Below are positions 44,822 to 52,440 of a DNA stretch of 64,000 nucleotides, in pieces. The notes under the pieces are model-generated. The model did no database searches. It was not told the origin of the DNA and saw only the letters and a list, made by a program, of their open reading frames with translations. The stretch is from positions 868,001 to 932,000 of the forward strand of contig NZ_SHLA01000001.1 in NCBI RefSeq assembly GCF_004217565.1, read 5' to 3'. Source of the stretch: Zhihengliuella halotolerans. Lineage in GTDB: Bacteria; Actinomycetota; Actinomycetes; Actinomycetales; Micrococcaceae. How positions within the stretch are numbered: the stretch's first letter is position 1; each line of letters starts with the position of its first letter. Position numbers and translations under genes: made by a program.

Positions 44822-45640
44822 ATGGCGGATCTCTCCCTCTGGGACTTCTGGCGCGAGGCGCTGATCCTGTTCTCCGGCCTGTGGGCCGGCACGATCAACA
44901 CGATCGTCGGTTCGGGCTCGCTCGTGACCTTCCCCGTGCTCGTTGCGCTCGGCACGGCGCCGGTGAACGCGATCGTCTCCAACGCCATGGGCCTGGTCGC
45001 CGGCGGCTTCTCCGGCGCGTGGGGGTATCGGCGCGAGGCGCGCTCCGTCTCCAAGACGCTGTTGCGCCTGCTGCCTGTCTCGCTCGTGGGCGGCCTGGTG
45101 GGCGCGTACCTGCTGCTGCACCTGCCGGAGTCGGTGTTCGACGTCGTCGCCCCCGCCCTGATCATCGTCGCCGTCCTGCTGGTCGCGTTCCAGCCGCGCC
45201 TGTCGGCGTGGGCGAAGAAGCGCCAGGGGGCCGAGCACGTGCACCCCGAGATGGCGGACAGGCAGCGGCTGCCGGTGGTGCTCTATGTTCTCGTCTTCAT
45301 CACCGGCGTCTACGGCGGCTACTTCACCGCCGCCCAGGGGGTGCTGCTCATGGGCATCCTCGGGGTCTTCTTCCACGGCAGCCTGCAGCAGTCCAACGCG
45401 ATCAAGGTGATCCTCTCCCTCGGCGTGAACTTGATCGCGGCGATCTCCTACCTGCTCTTCGCGTTCGAGCGCATCGACTGGGTCATCGTCGTGCTCATCG
45501 CCGCCGGCTCCCTCGTCGGCGGGTTCGTTGGCGCGAAGATCGGTCGGCGCCTCTCGCCGGCCTGGCTGCGCGGCGTGATCATCGTGCTCGGTTGCCTGGC
45601 CCTGGTGAACCTGCTGGCGAGGCTGGTGAACGGCTCGTGA
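44822..45640 (+). CDS. TauE/SafE family permease
   Basis: A 272-residue protein with about eight helices of the TauE/SafE family, whose members export sulfite, sulfoacetate or similar anions. The two family repeats begin at AGTINTIVGSGSLVTFP (about 21-37) and ITGVYGGYFTAAQGVLLMGI (about 159-178). Starts 18 bases after the ABC gene and overlaps the next gene by four bases. Confidence 0.88.
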   Translation: MADLSLWDFWREALILFSGLWAGTINTIVGSGSLVTFPVLVALGTAPVNAIVSNAMGLVAGGFSGAWGYRREARSVSKTLLRLLPVSLVGGLVGAYLLLHLPESVFDVVAPALIIVAVLLVAFQPRLSAWAKKRQGAEHVHPEMADRQRLPVVLYVLVFITGVYGGYFTAAQGVLLMGILGVFFHGSLQQSNAIKVILSLGVNLIAAISYLLFAFERIDWVIVVLIAAGSLVGGFVGAKIGRRLSPAWLRGVIIVLGCLALVNLLARLVNGS

Positions 45641-46464
45641 TCGTGGACCTCACCCCGGCGGACGGCGCCGCCTACGATCCGGCCTCCGACCCGCGCGTAG
45701 CCGACTACCTCGCGATGTCGGACGCGGCACTGCGGCAGGTCGCCGACCCGGCGGCCGGGCGCTACATCGCCGAATCGACCACCGTGGTCCGCCGCGCGAT
45801 CGCCGCCGGGCACACGCCCCGCAGCTTCTTCCTGGCCCGCAAGCACGTGCCCGCGCTCGCAGATCTGTTGGAGCAGTTCGACGACGTCCCCGCCTACGTG
45901 GGCGAGCCCGAGCTGCTCGAGGCCATCGCCGGGTTCCACCTGCACCGCGGTGCGCTCGCCGCCATGCAGCGGCCGGCGGCGCTCGACCTCGGCACCGTCC
46001 TGCAGGACGCGCGCCGCATCGCGATCCTCGAGGACATCGCCGACCACACGAACGTCGGCGCGATCTTCCGCTCCGCTGCGGCGCTCGGGATCGACGCCGT
46101 GCTCATCACACCGCGCTGCGCCGATCCGCTCTACCGGCGGGCGATCCGCGTCTCCATGGGCACGGTCTTCCAGATCCCGTGGGTGCGGCTTGGGGTGTGG
46201 CACGACGCTGTCGCGCACCTTCGAGCTGCCGGGTTCACCCTGGCGGCCCTCGAAGTCACCGACGAGGCCCTGCCCGTCGACGACGTCGCCGCCCAGAACC
46301 ACGAGAAGCTCGCCCTGATCCTGGGCACGGAGGGGGCGGGTGTCTCGGCCGCCGCGCTCGCCAACTCCGACCTGCAGGTCGTGATACCTATGGCCGCCGG
46401 CGTCGACTCGCTCAACGTGGCTGCCGCGTCGGCCGTCGCCTTCTGGGAGCTGCGCGCGCGATAG
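45637..46464 (+). CDS. SPOUT rRNA/tRNA methyltransferase (TrmH/SpoU family)
   Basis: A 275-residue RNA ribose 2'-O-methyltransferase. Motif 1 LEDIADHTNVGAIFRSAAAL (about 129-148), motif 2 LILGTEGAGVS and motif 3 IPMAAGVDSLNVAAASAVAF form the SAM-binding knot. An N-terminal substrate-binding part precedes it. The GTG start overlaps the permease stop (GTGA). The modified nucleotide is unknown. Confidence 0.9.
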   Translation: MIVDLTPADGAAYDPASDPRVADYLAMSDAALRQVADPAAGRYIAESTTVVRRAIAAGHTPRSFFLARKHVPALADLLEQFDDVPAYVGEPELLEAIAGFHLHRGALAAMQRPAALDLGTVLQDARRIAILEDIADHTNVGAIFRSAAALGIDAVLITPRCADPLYRRAIRVSMGTVFQIPWVRLGVWHDAVAHLRAAGFTLAALEVTDEALPVDDVAAQNHEKLALILGTEGAGVSAAALANSDLQVVIPMAAGVDSLNVAAASAVAFWELRAR

Positions 46465-46546
46465 GAAATCGGTTGGAGCCGCAGCGGGTCGGCTGAGGCT
46501 AGCGGCCGTGTCCGCTGACCCCTGTGTGATCTTCGGATCCCACGGG

Positions 46547-47965
46547 TCACTCCTTCGTGGAGGAGTGTGCCAGTGCCTCGCCGATGATCCGTGCGCCGTC
46601 AGGAAACGCGCCGGGGTTGGGGCCGGAGTAATTGAGTCGAAGGTACCGGCCCGTCGGCTCAGCGGGGAACCACTCGTCACCGGCAGCGACGATGACGCCT
46701 TGGCTCTCGCAGGCACGGACCAGCTGGGGGAGGTCTGCGGCGTCCGGGAGACGGAGCCAGAGGTTCAACCCGCCGTGGGGAACTAATTCCAGGTGGGCGC
46801 TTGGCACGTGCTCTCTGAGTGCAGCGACGAGCAGATCACGGCGAGAAGCGAGCTGGTGCCGGAGCGAGCGTAGATGCGTCCGCCATGCCGGCTGGGTGAC
46901 GACGTCGAGTGCGACGGTCTGCAGCGCTCCGCTGACGTACATCGACTGGGCCTGCGTGTCGGCGAGGATGCGATCCCGTGCGGGACCACGCGCGATCAGC
47001 CCTGCCACTCGAACAGAGGGGGAGACGCTCTTGGTCAGCGAGCGGAGGTAGACAACGTGCCCGGAGTCGTCCCGGGCAGCTAGCGGTATCGGGTCGGCGC
47101 TGATTCCGAAGTCGTGGGCCCAATCGTCCTCGATCAGGAACGCGCCGTTCTCGCGTACGACGTCGAGCACGGCTGCCGCGCGATCGGGCAGCCACTGCGC
47201 CCCGGAGGGGTTGGCGAAGTTGGGTTGCGCGTAGAACGCGCGTGCGCCGGTCTGCGCAAACGCGCGTGCCACGTCGTCGGGGTCGGGGCCCTGCGGACCG
47301 CTGGGTAGTGGAACCAGCTCGACGCCGACCTGAGCGGCGGCTAGGATCGCGCCCCAGTAGCTCGGGGATTCGATCAGCATGGGCTTTCCTGGTCCGACGA
47401 GCGTGCGGAACAGTGTACTCAGCCCGGTCTGGCTGCCTGGCAGGATCACCACGTCGCTCGCGGCCGGTGAGGCGAGTCCCACAGATGTCACCCGGCCAAG
47501 TTCTGCGGCGAACCAGGACTGAAGATCGGGCAGCCCTGCGGCGGGAGGACGGCTCACTGCAGCCTCGCTGCGTCCGATGCGGGCAAACGAGGCCCGTACC
47601 AAACGCTCTGGCAACAGCTCCTTGTCCGGGTAACCGGAGTGCAGCGAGATTACGTCGTTGGGCGCCGTCCGCAGGGCGGCCGAGATGTGCGGTAGCCGCT
47701 GTTGCGGCGACCCCAAAGCCGTCGTCTGCCAGCCGTAGTCATGCGGACGGGTCGTGCGGTCCGTGCGAACGAACGTACCGACTCCCGGTTGGGATTCAAC
47801 GATGCCCTGTTCCGCGAGCTTGCGTAGGGCTTTTTGCACCGTCACCGGGCTCGCCTCGTACTGGGCGACCAGCGCCCGAGTCGACGGCAGTTGCGCACCC
47901 GCGGGAGCGGAAGAGATCCAGCCCCGCAGCTCGGTCACGATCCGCTCACTGCTACTGTGGTTCAT
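46547..47965 (-). CDS. MocR-type regulator (GntR DNA-binding + PLP aminotransferase fold)
   Basis: A 472-residue transcription factor. The winged helix (about 1-70) reads LPSTRALVAQYEASPVTVQK, and the aminotransferase-like domain (about 110-465) contains QPNFANPSGAQW, LIEDDWAHDF and the PLP-binding lysine in YLRSLTKSVSPSVRVAGL. Such proteins sense amines or PLP-linked metabolites and control a neighbouring transporter or enzyme. Its start codon overlaps that of the divergent EamA gene by two bases, so the two share one tiny control region; TACTAT (47979-47974) is a plausible -10 on this strand. Confidence 0.9.
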   Translation of the reverse strand: MNHSSSERIVTELRGWISSAPAGAQLPSTRALVAQYEASPVTVQKALRKLAEQGIVESQPGVGTFVRTDRTTRPHDYGWQTTALGSPQQRLPHISAALRTAPNDVISLHSGYPDKELLPERLVRASFARIGRSEAAVSRPPAAGLPDLQSWFAAELGRVTSVGLASPAASDVVILPGSQTGLSTLFRTLVGPGKPMLIESPSYWGAILAAAQVGVELVPLPSGPQGPDPDDVARAFAQTGARAFYAQPNFANPSGAQWLPDRAAAVLDVVRENGAFLIEDDWAHDFGISADPIPLAARDDSGHVVYLRSLTKSVSPSVRVAGLIARGPARDRILADTQAQSMYVSGALQTVALDVVTQPAWRTHLRSLRHQLASRRDLLVAALREHVPSAHLELVPHGGLNLWLRLPDAADLPQLVRACESQGVIVAAGDEWFPAEPTGRYLRLNYSGPNPGAFPDGARIIGEALAHSSTKE

Positions 47966-47979
47966 GAATATCAATAGTA
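47953..47979. promoter_or_regulatory. Back-to-back leaderless promoters for mocR and the EamA gene
   Basis: Plus strand: TACTGT (47953-47958) ends six bases before the EamA ATG. Minus strand: TACTAT (47979-47974) ends nine bases before the MocR ATG. The two start codons lie in the shared palindrome TTCATGAA (47961-47968). Each -10 lies inside the other gene's 5' coding region or at its edge. Confidence 0.5.
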
Positions 47980-48935
47980 CCGCTACTCGACTTTCGCGAC
48001 TACCGCTATCCCGGCCGCATGCTGGACTGTGGTGGGGCCTAATCGGTGTCGCTGCTTTCTCGTTTACTGTCCCGTTCACGCGTGTCGCCGTCGAGAACGG
48101 GCATATGTCGCCGTTGTTCGTCGGCTCCGGCCGGGCAGCGGTCGCCGCGTTCCTCGCGGTCGCCGCGCTCTGGTTCACTCGGCAGAAACGGCCGCGTGGG
48201 AAGCAGTGGTTGCAGGTTGCCGTAGTTGCTGGAGGCGTCGTGGTCGGGTTCCCGCTGCTGACTTCGTTTGCCTTGACCACCGCGCCAGCGAGTCATGGGG
48301 CTGTCGTGATCGCCCTCCTTCCCGCCGCGACCGCAGTGTTTGCGGTGCTGCGCGCAGGGGAACGCCCCGTCCGGTCGTTTTGGATTGCTGCCGGAATCGG
48401 CGCGGTCGCAGCGGTCGCCTTCGCTGTGATCCAGGGCGGCGGGCTGGCGACGATGCACTGGTCTGAACTGCTGCTGTTCGCTGCTGTCATCGTCTGCGCG
48501 ATCGGATACGCCGAGGGCGGGCTTCTTTCTCGTTCGCTGGGTTCGTGGCAGACGATCTCCTGGGCGCTCGTGCTCGCCGCCCCGTTGATGTTCGTCCTGA
48601 CCGGCGTTGCGGTCATCCAGCAGCCACCCACGGGTGGTGCGATCGAGTGGGGCGCGTTTGCCTACCTCGCTGCTGTGAGCATGTTCTTTGGGTTTTTCGC
48701 TTGGTACCGAGGGTTGGCCCTCGGCCCGATGGCACACGTGAGCCAGGTCCAGCTCATCCAGCCGGTGATGAGCATTGGTTGGGCCGCCCTACTTCTCCAT
48801 GAGCAGATCGACTGGTCCACAGCGCTCGGCGGCATGACCGTCATCGGTTGCGCACTTCTGGCTGTTCGTACCCGTGCTGGTGGGAGAAAACATGAGTCAA
48901 AGGCGGGCCCTTCGCGACCGTCCAGTCGAGGATGA
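47964..48935 (+). CDS. EamA/DMT-family transporter
   Basis: A 323-residue inner-membrane protein with ten hydrophobic helices in two EamA repeats (about 17-140 and 155-290; e.g. FPLLTSFALTTAPASHGAVV and AVSMFFGFFAWYRGLALGPM), of the drug/metabolite transporter superfamily. Paired with a divergent MocR regulator it is probably an exporter of an amino acid or amine sensed by that regulator. There is no room for an untranslated leader. Confidence 0.88.
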   Translation: MNINSTATRLSRLPLSRPHAGLWWGLIGVAAFSFTVPFTRVAVENGHMSPLFVGSGRAAVAAFLAVAALWFTRQKRPRGKQWLQVAVVAGGVVVGFPLLTSFALTTAPASHGAVVIALLPAATAVFAVLRAGERPVRSFWIAAGIGAVAAVAFAVIQGGGLATMHWSELLLFAAVIVCAIGYAEGGLLSRSLGSWQTISWALVLAAPLMFVLTGVAVIQQPPTGGAIEWGAFAYLAAVSMFFGFFAWYRGLALGPMAHVSQVQLIQPVMSIGWAALLLHEQIDWSTALGGMTVIGCALLAVRTRAGGRKHESKAGPSRPSSRG

Positions 48936-49025
48936 GATGCGGTTCGTTGGATTCCCCGAATCCTGGCCCAGGCTCATCAGGCGTCACTACGTGCGTCTCC
49001 ACTGGCACAGTGGTACCGGCTGCGG

Positions 49026-49835
49026 TCACCCTGGCCGGGTTGATATGGCAGAAGCAGCAGCTGCTTCGAGTCCGTTGCCGGGTTCGTGTCCGAGTATGTC
49101 TGCGAGGTCTGGGTGGTGGCCGGCGAGCATGTTGTGGCGGATGGAGCTCGCGATGCTGGTGAGCATGGGTGGCTGGAACGGTTGCATCCCCGGTGTGTCC
49201 AGGAGACCTCGTCTGTACTCGTCTAAGGACAGCTCTTGAACAGGAGCGGCGAGCTCGTTGGCGATGTCGAGGACGGCGAACGGCGGACCGGTCAGCTCGT
49301 GGACGCGCGACACGTGGCCTGGAGGATCAGCGGCGACGAGAGCCGCCGCGAGAGCCAGGTCATCGCGTGTCGGTGCGGCGATTGAACCGGCGCCGAACGG
49401 CGAGACGAGGTGCGCCTCTTCCCATGAAAGCAATGCCCCGACGAGTTCCGCATACAGGCCATTGCGCAGGATCGTCCAGCGCATGCCGCTGTTGCGCAGC
49501 AGTCGCTCCGTGGCCCGGTGAGCCAAGGCGAAGGCGAGGTGGTCGCCGGCGCCGACCAGACTGGTGTAAACGACGTGCCCGACGCCGTCGCGGCGCGCGG
49601 CCTCGAGAACTGTCGAATGACGGTGAACGACCACGTCGTCCTCGGCGTAGCCCGCCGAGACGAGAACCAGCGTGTCGACGCCGGTCAAGTCCAGTGTTGC
49701 GGGCACGTCGAAGTCCAGGGCGCGGTCGTGTTCGTCCGGGGAACGACTCCCGCCTACCGCATCAGCGCCGAGTGCGTGCAGGTGAGTGACGATTCGGCTG
49801 GCGAGTTGGCCGCTGGCGCCGGTTACTAGGATCAT
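49026..49835 (-). CDS. NAD(P)-binding, NmrA-like reductase
   Basis: A 269-residue atypical SDR with an N-terminal Rossmann motif MILVTGASGQLASRIV (1-16) and the segments HVVYTSLVGAGD and SGMRWTILRNGLYAE, as in quinone reductase QorB/YtfG and NmrA-like sensors. It binds NAD(P) and reduces quinones or acts as a redox sensor. CGGAG precedes the ATG. It is divergent from an HxlR regulator, the usual arrangement for a regulated target. Confidence 0.87.
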   Translation of the reverse strand: MILVTGASGQLASRIVTHLHALGADAVGGSRSPDEHDRALDFDVPATLDLTGVDTLVLVSAGYAEDDVVVHRHSTVLEAARRDGVGHVVYTSLVGAGDHLAFALAHRATERLLRNSGMRWTILRNGLYAELVGALLSWEEAHLVSPFGAGSIAAPTRDDLALAAALVAADPPGHVSRVHELTGPPFAVLDIANELAAPVQELSLDEYRRGLLDTPGMQPFQPPMLTSIASSIRHNMLAGHHPDLADILGHEPGNGLEAAAASAISTRPG

Positions 49836-49859
49836 GAGTACTCCGGTCTGGTTCTCTTC

Positions 49860-49878
49860 GGTAACCGTGCCGGTCACC
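49860..49878 (+). promoter_or_regulatory. Two GGTNACC repeats, candidate HxlR operator
   Basis: GGTAACC (49860-49866) and GGTCACC (49872-49878) start 12 bases apart in the 92-base gap between the divergent NmrA-like and HxlR genes. Each half is itself palindromic. Placement suits a dimeric winged-helix repressor. Confidence 0.4.
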
Positions 49879-49927
49879 GGACTACATCCTCTTGCCCGGT
49901 GCCAGGGCTCCACAAGGAGGCACTTCC

Positions 49928-50377
49928 ATGTCAGTGACGAACACCGGTGTAACCAGTACCGCGAGCGACGGGGCGGCAACTCTGGAACCGTGTGGGCAGG
50001 AGAACCACGAGGACTGCGGCATTCGCGATGTCCTGGATCGGGTCGGCGACAAGTGGTCGGTGCTGGTGATCGTCGAGCTCGCATCCGGTCCGCGGCGATT
50101 CCGTGAGTTGCAACGCGCGATCGACGGGATCTCTCAGCGGATGCTCACGCTGACCGTTCGCCGACTCGAACGCGACGGCCTTGTCTTGCGAACGGTTTAT
50201 CCGACGGTCCCCGCCCAAGTTGACTACCGGCTGACGGAGACGGGAGCGAGCCTGACCCACCTGGTCAAGGCGCTTGCCGACTGGTCCCTGGCCCATCGCG
50301 ACGTCATCGCCAATTCGCGAGCCGCCTATGACGCTCGGTCCGCGGTCAGCCCTTCGTCAAGTCTTCCGCGAGCATGA
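49928..50377 (+). CDS. HxlR family transcriptional regulator
   Basis: A 149-residue winged-helix regulator with the family start [20 protein letters not shown] (about 30-49), recognition helix [18 protein letters not shown] and YRLTETG. The cysteine of CGI is the thiol redox switch in several relatives (e.g. YodB/QorR), supporting quinone or oxidant sensing. Perfect AGGAGG lies eight bases before the ATG. Its 3' end overlaps the convergent VOC gene by 32 bases. Confidence 0.9.
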   Translation: MSVTNTGVTSTASDGAATLEPCGQENHEDCGIRDVLDRVGDKWSVLVIVELASGPRRFRELQRAIDGISQRMLTLTVRRLERDGLVLRTVYPTVPAQVDYRLTETGASLTHLVKALADWSLAHRDVIANSRAAYDARSAVSPSSSLPRA

Positions 50378-50783
50378 CCAGGATGCCGCTGGGCCCGCGG
50401 AGGTAGGTCAGCCTGTAGACGTCCTGATAGGTGGCCACGCCACGCAGAGGATGGCATCCGTGCTTCGCGGCGATCTCCAGGGCGGCGTCGATGTCGTCGA
50501 CGGAGAAGGCGACGCGGTGCATGCCGACCTCGTTCGGGAGCGTCGGTTCGGTTTCGACCGCGTCCGGGTGGATGTACTCGAAGAGCTCGATCTTGCCCTG
50601 CTCGTCGGGGGTCGCCAGGAGGGCGATTTTGGCATGGTTGCCGTCGAGCCCGACAGCAGTGTCCGCCCAGTCGCCGCTGATCGTGTCCCGGCCGAGCACC
50701 GTCAGGCCCAGATCGGTGAAAAAGGCGATCGTCGCCTCCAGGTCGCGGACCGCGATGCCGACATTCTCCAGTTTGATGGCCAT
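50346..50783 (-). CDS. VOC family protein, methylmalonyl-CoA epimerase-like
   Basis: A 145-residue protein of two vicinal-oxygen-chelate modules, beginning [20 protein letters not shown] and with [20 protein letters not shown] in the second half, the plan of methylmalonyl-CoA epimerase and glyoxalase I. Metal ligands would include the glutamate in IELFEYI. Exact substrate uncertain. TACGAT (minus strand 50795-50790) ends seven bases before the ATG, so it is probably leaderless. Confidence 0.78.
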   Translation of the reverse strand: MAIKLENVGIAVRDLEATIAFFTDLGLTVLGRDTISGDWADTAVGLDGNHAKIALLATPDEQGKIELFEYIHPDAVETEPTLPNEVGMHRVAFSVDDIDAALEIAAKHGCHPLRGVATYQDVYRLTYLRGPSGILVMLAEDLTKG

Positions 50784-50789
50784 GCCCGC

Positions 50790-50795
50790 ATCGTA
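50790..50795 (-). promoter_or_regulatory. -10 hexamer TACGAT, leaderless promoter
   Basis: Ends seven bases before ATG 50783 on the minus strand. Confidence 0.45.
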
Positions 50796-50962
50796 TCGAC
50801 GCGGGGGCCGGGGATCCAGAGCGCGCCGCGGCGGGAATCCGGCGGCTTTTGGGGGTCCGGAGCGCGATGGGCTAGGATGATGTGTCGGTCTGCTTCCGTG
50901 TGGACCCACCTCATCAAATCAGCCGCTGGCAAAATCCAGTGGCGCAGAGAAAAGGTTTATTC

Positions 50963-51220
50963 ATGAAGGCAAACACGCACCCCGAGTACGCCCCCGTCGT
51001 CTTCCACGACCTGGCGTCCGGCGAGAAGTACCTGACCCGTTCCACCACGTCTTCCGAGAAGACCATCGAGTGGGAGGACGGCAACACCTACCCGGTCATC
51101 GACGTCGAGATCTCCGCCGCCTCGCACCCGTTCTACACGGGCAAGCAGCGCATCATGGACTCCGCCGGCCGCGTGGAGCGCTTCAACGCTCGCTTCAAGA
51201 ACTTCGGCGGCAAGAAGTAG
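50963..51220 (+). CDS. rpmE2: 50S ribosomal protein L31 type B
   Basis: An 85-residue ribosomal protein of the zinc-free (C-minus) L31 type: [16 protein letters not shown] at the start, HPFYTGKQ and RVERFNARF, with no cysteine. In other actinobacteria this paralogue replaces the zinc form under zinc shortage, but no Zur-box-like sequence is visible upstream. AAAAGG precedes the ATG and a strong terminator follows. Confidence 0.95.
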   Translation: MKANTHPEYAPVVFHDLASGEKYLTRSTTSSEKTIEWEDGNTYPVIDVEISAASHPFYTGKQRIMDSAGRVERFNARFKNFGGKK

Positions 51221-51238
51221 TCGACTGCTTCACCGCCC

Positions 51239-51275
51239 ACGAAGGGCCCACTCCGTTTCGGAGTGGGCCCTTCGT
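51239..51275 (+). terminator. Terminator of rpmE2
   Basis: A perfect 17-bp stem (51239-51255 with 51259-51275) with a TTT loop, followed by CTTT. Confidence 0.9.
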
Positions 51276-51301
51276 CTTTAACCGGTGAGGCCGCATGGTT
51301 C

Positions 51302-51307
51302 TAGGAT
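51302..51307 (+). promoter_or_regulatory. -10 hexamer TAGGAT, leaderless promoter
   Basis: Ends eight bases before ATG 51315. Confidence 0.45.
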
Positions 51308-51314
51308 TGGACAC

Positions 51315-52385
51315 ATGAGTTCGCAAGCGCAGGCACATCACGGCGAGTACAAGGTCGTCGGCGGGAAACTGGTCGTCGCCGACCTGACCGTGGAGGACGG
51401 GACGATCACCGCCGCCAACATCAACGGAGACTTCTTCCTCGAACCCGACGAGGCGCTCGAGGACCTCAACGCCGCACTGACGGGGCTGCCGGCCGACTCG
51501 ACGCACGGGACGCTGCGCGACGCCGTCGTACACGGACTGCGCGACGGGGCCGAGATGATCGGGTTCGACGCCGCCGCGGTCGCCATCGCGGTGCGCCGCG
51601 CCCTCGGCCACGCGAGCACATGGGCCGACCACGAGTGGGAGATCCTGCCGCCGCTGGACCTGCCGATCGCCACGAACGTCGCGCTCGACGAAGTGATCAC
51701 GCGTGATGTGGCGGCCGGACGACGGCGGCCGACCCTGCGGCTGTGGGACTGGTCCGAGCGGGCCGTGGTGATCGGCAGCTTCCAGTCGCTGCGCAACGAA
51801 GTCGACCCCGAGGCGGCCGCCGAGCACGACGTGACGGTCATGCGGAGGATCTCCGGCGGCGGCGCCATGTTCATGGAGGCCGGCAACTGCATCACGTACT
51901 CCCTCTGCGTTCCGGTCTCGCTCGTCGACGGGCTGAGCTTCGCCGACTCGTATCCATTCCTCGATGCCTGGGTCATGGAGGCGTTGGGGCGGGTCGGCAT
52001 CGACGCGCACTACAAGCCGCTCAACGACATCGCCACCGAACACGGGAAGATCGGCGGCGCGGCCCAGAAGCGCCTGGCCGGCGGCGGGCTGCTGCACCAC
52101 GTGACGATGAGCTACGACATCGACGCCGACAAGATGATGCAGGTGCTGCGCATCGGCCGGGAGAAGATCTCCGACAAGGGGATCGCGAGCGCGAAGAAGC
52201 GCGTCGACCCGCTCAAGCGGCAGGCGGGACGCAGCCGGGCGGAGATCTTCGAGGTCATGATGACCGTCTTCGCTGAGCGCTACGGGGCCCGGCGCGGCGA
52301 GCTCGACGCGGACACCATCGCGCGGGCCGAGGAACTCGCGCGGGAGAAGTTCCTGACCGACGAGTGGCTCCAGCGGGTGCCATGA
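51315..52385 (+). CDS. Lipoate-protein ligase family protein
   Basis: A 356-residue protein with an N-terminal lipoate-ligase accessory-like domain (about 8-90; GGKLVVADLTVEDGTI, FFLEPDEALEDLNAAL) and a C-terminal LplA/LipB-type catalytic domain (about 110-340) with RRISGGGAMF (177-186), NDIATEHGKIGGAAQKR (catalytic lysine about K245) and HHVTMSYDID. It would attach lipoate (or octanoate) to E2 and GcvH lysines. The domain order, accessory first, is the reverse of E. coli LplA. The start codon follows TAGGAT by eight bases. Confidence 0.88.
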   Translation: MSSQAQAHHGEYKVVGGKLVVADLTVEDGTITAANINGDFFLEPDEALEDLNAALTGLPADSTHGTLRDAVVHGLRDGAEMIGFDAAAVAIAVRRALGHASTWADHEWEILPPLDLPIATNVALDEVITRDVAAGRRRPTLRLWDWSERAVVIGSFQSLRNEVDPEAAAEHDVTVMRRISGGGAMFMEAGNCITYSLCVPVSLVDGLSFADSYPFLDAWVMEALGRVGIDAHYKPLNDIATEHGKIGGAAQKRLAGGGLLHHVTMSYDIDADKMMQVLRIGREKISDKGIASAKKRVDPLKRQAGRSRAEIFEVMMTVFAERYGARRGELDADTIARAEELAREKFLTDEWLQRVP

Positions 52386-52391
52386 CCATGA

Positions 52392-52424
52392 AAACGGCCG
52401 CCGGGCGGATCCCGGCGGCCGTTT
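52392..52424 (+). terminator. Terminator between the lipoate ligase and pepN
   Basis: A perfect 14-bp stem, AAACGGCCGCCGGG (52392-52405) with 52411-52424, and a five-base loop; A and T runs flank both sides, so it works for both convergent genes. Confidence 0.85.
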
Positions 52425-52440
52425 CTGCGCGTTGGGCAGG

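Noticed and set aside
46465-46546. Terminator after the SPOUT methyltransferase gene
   Set aside because: GGGTC/GACCC and AGCGG/CCGCT can pair, but the stem is broken and no T run follows, so it was not listed.
50880-50962. Zur box upstream of rpmE2
   Set aside because: Expected from other actinobacteria, but no TGAAAATGATTTTCA-like palindrome is present.
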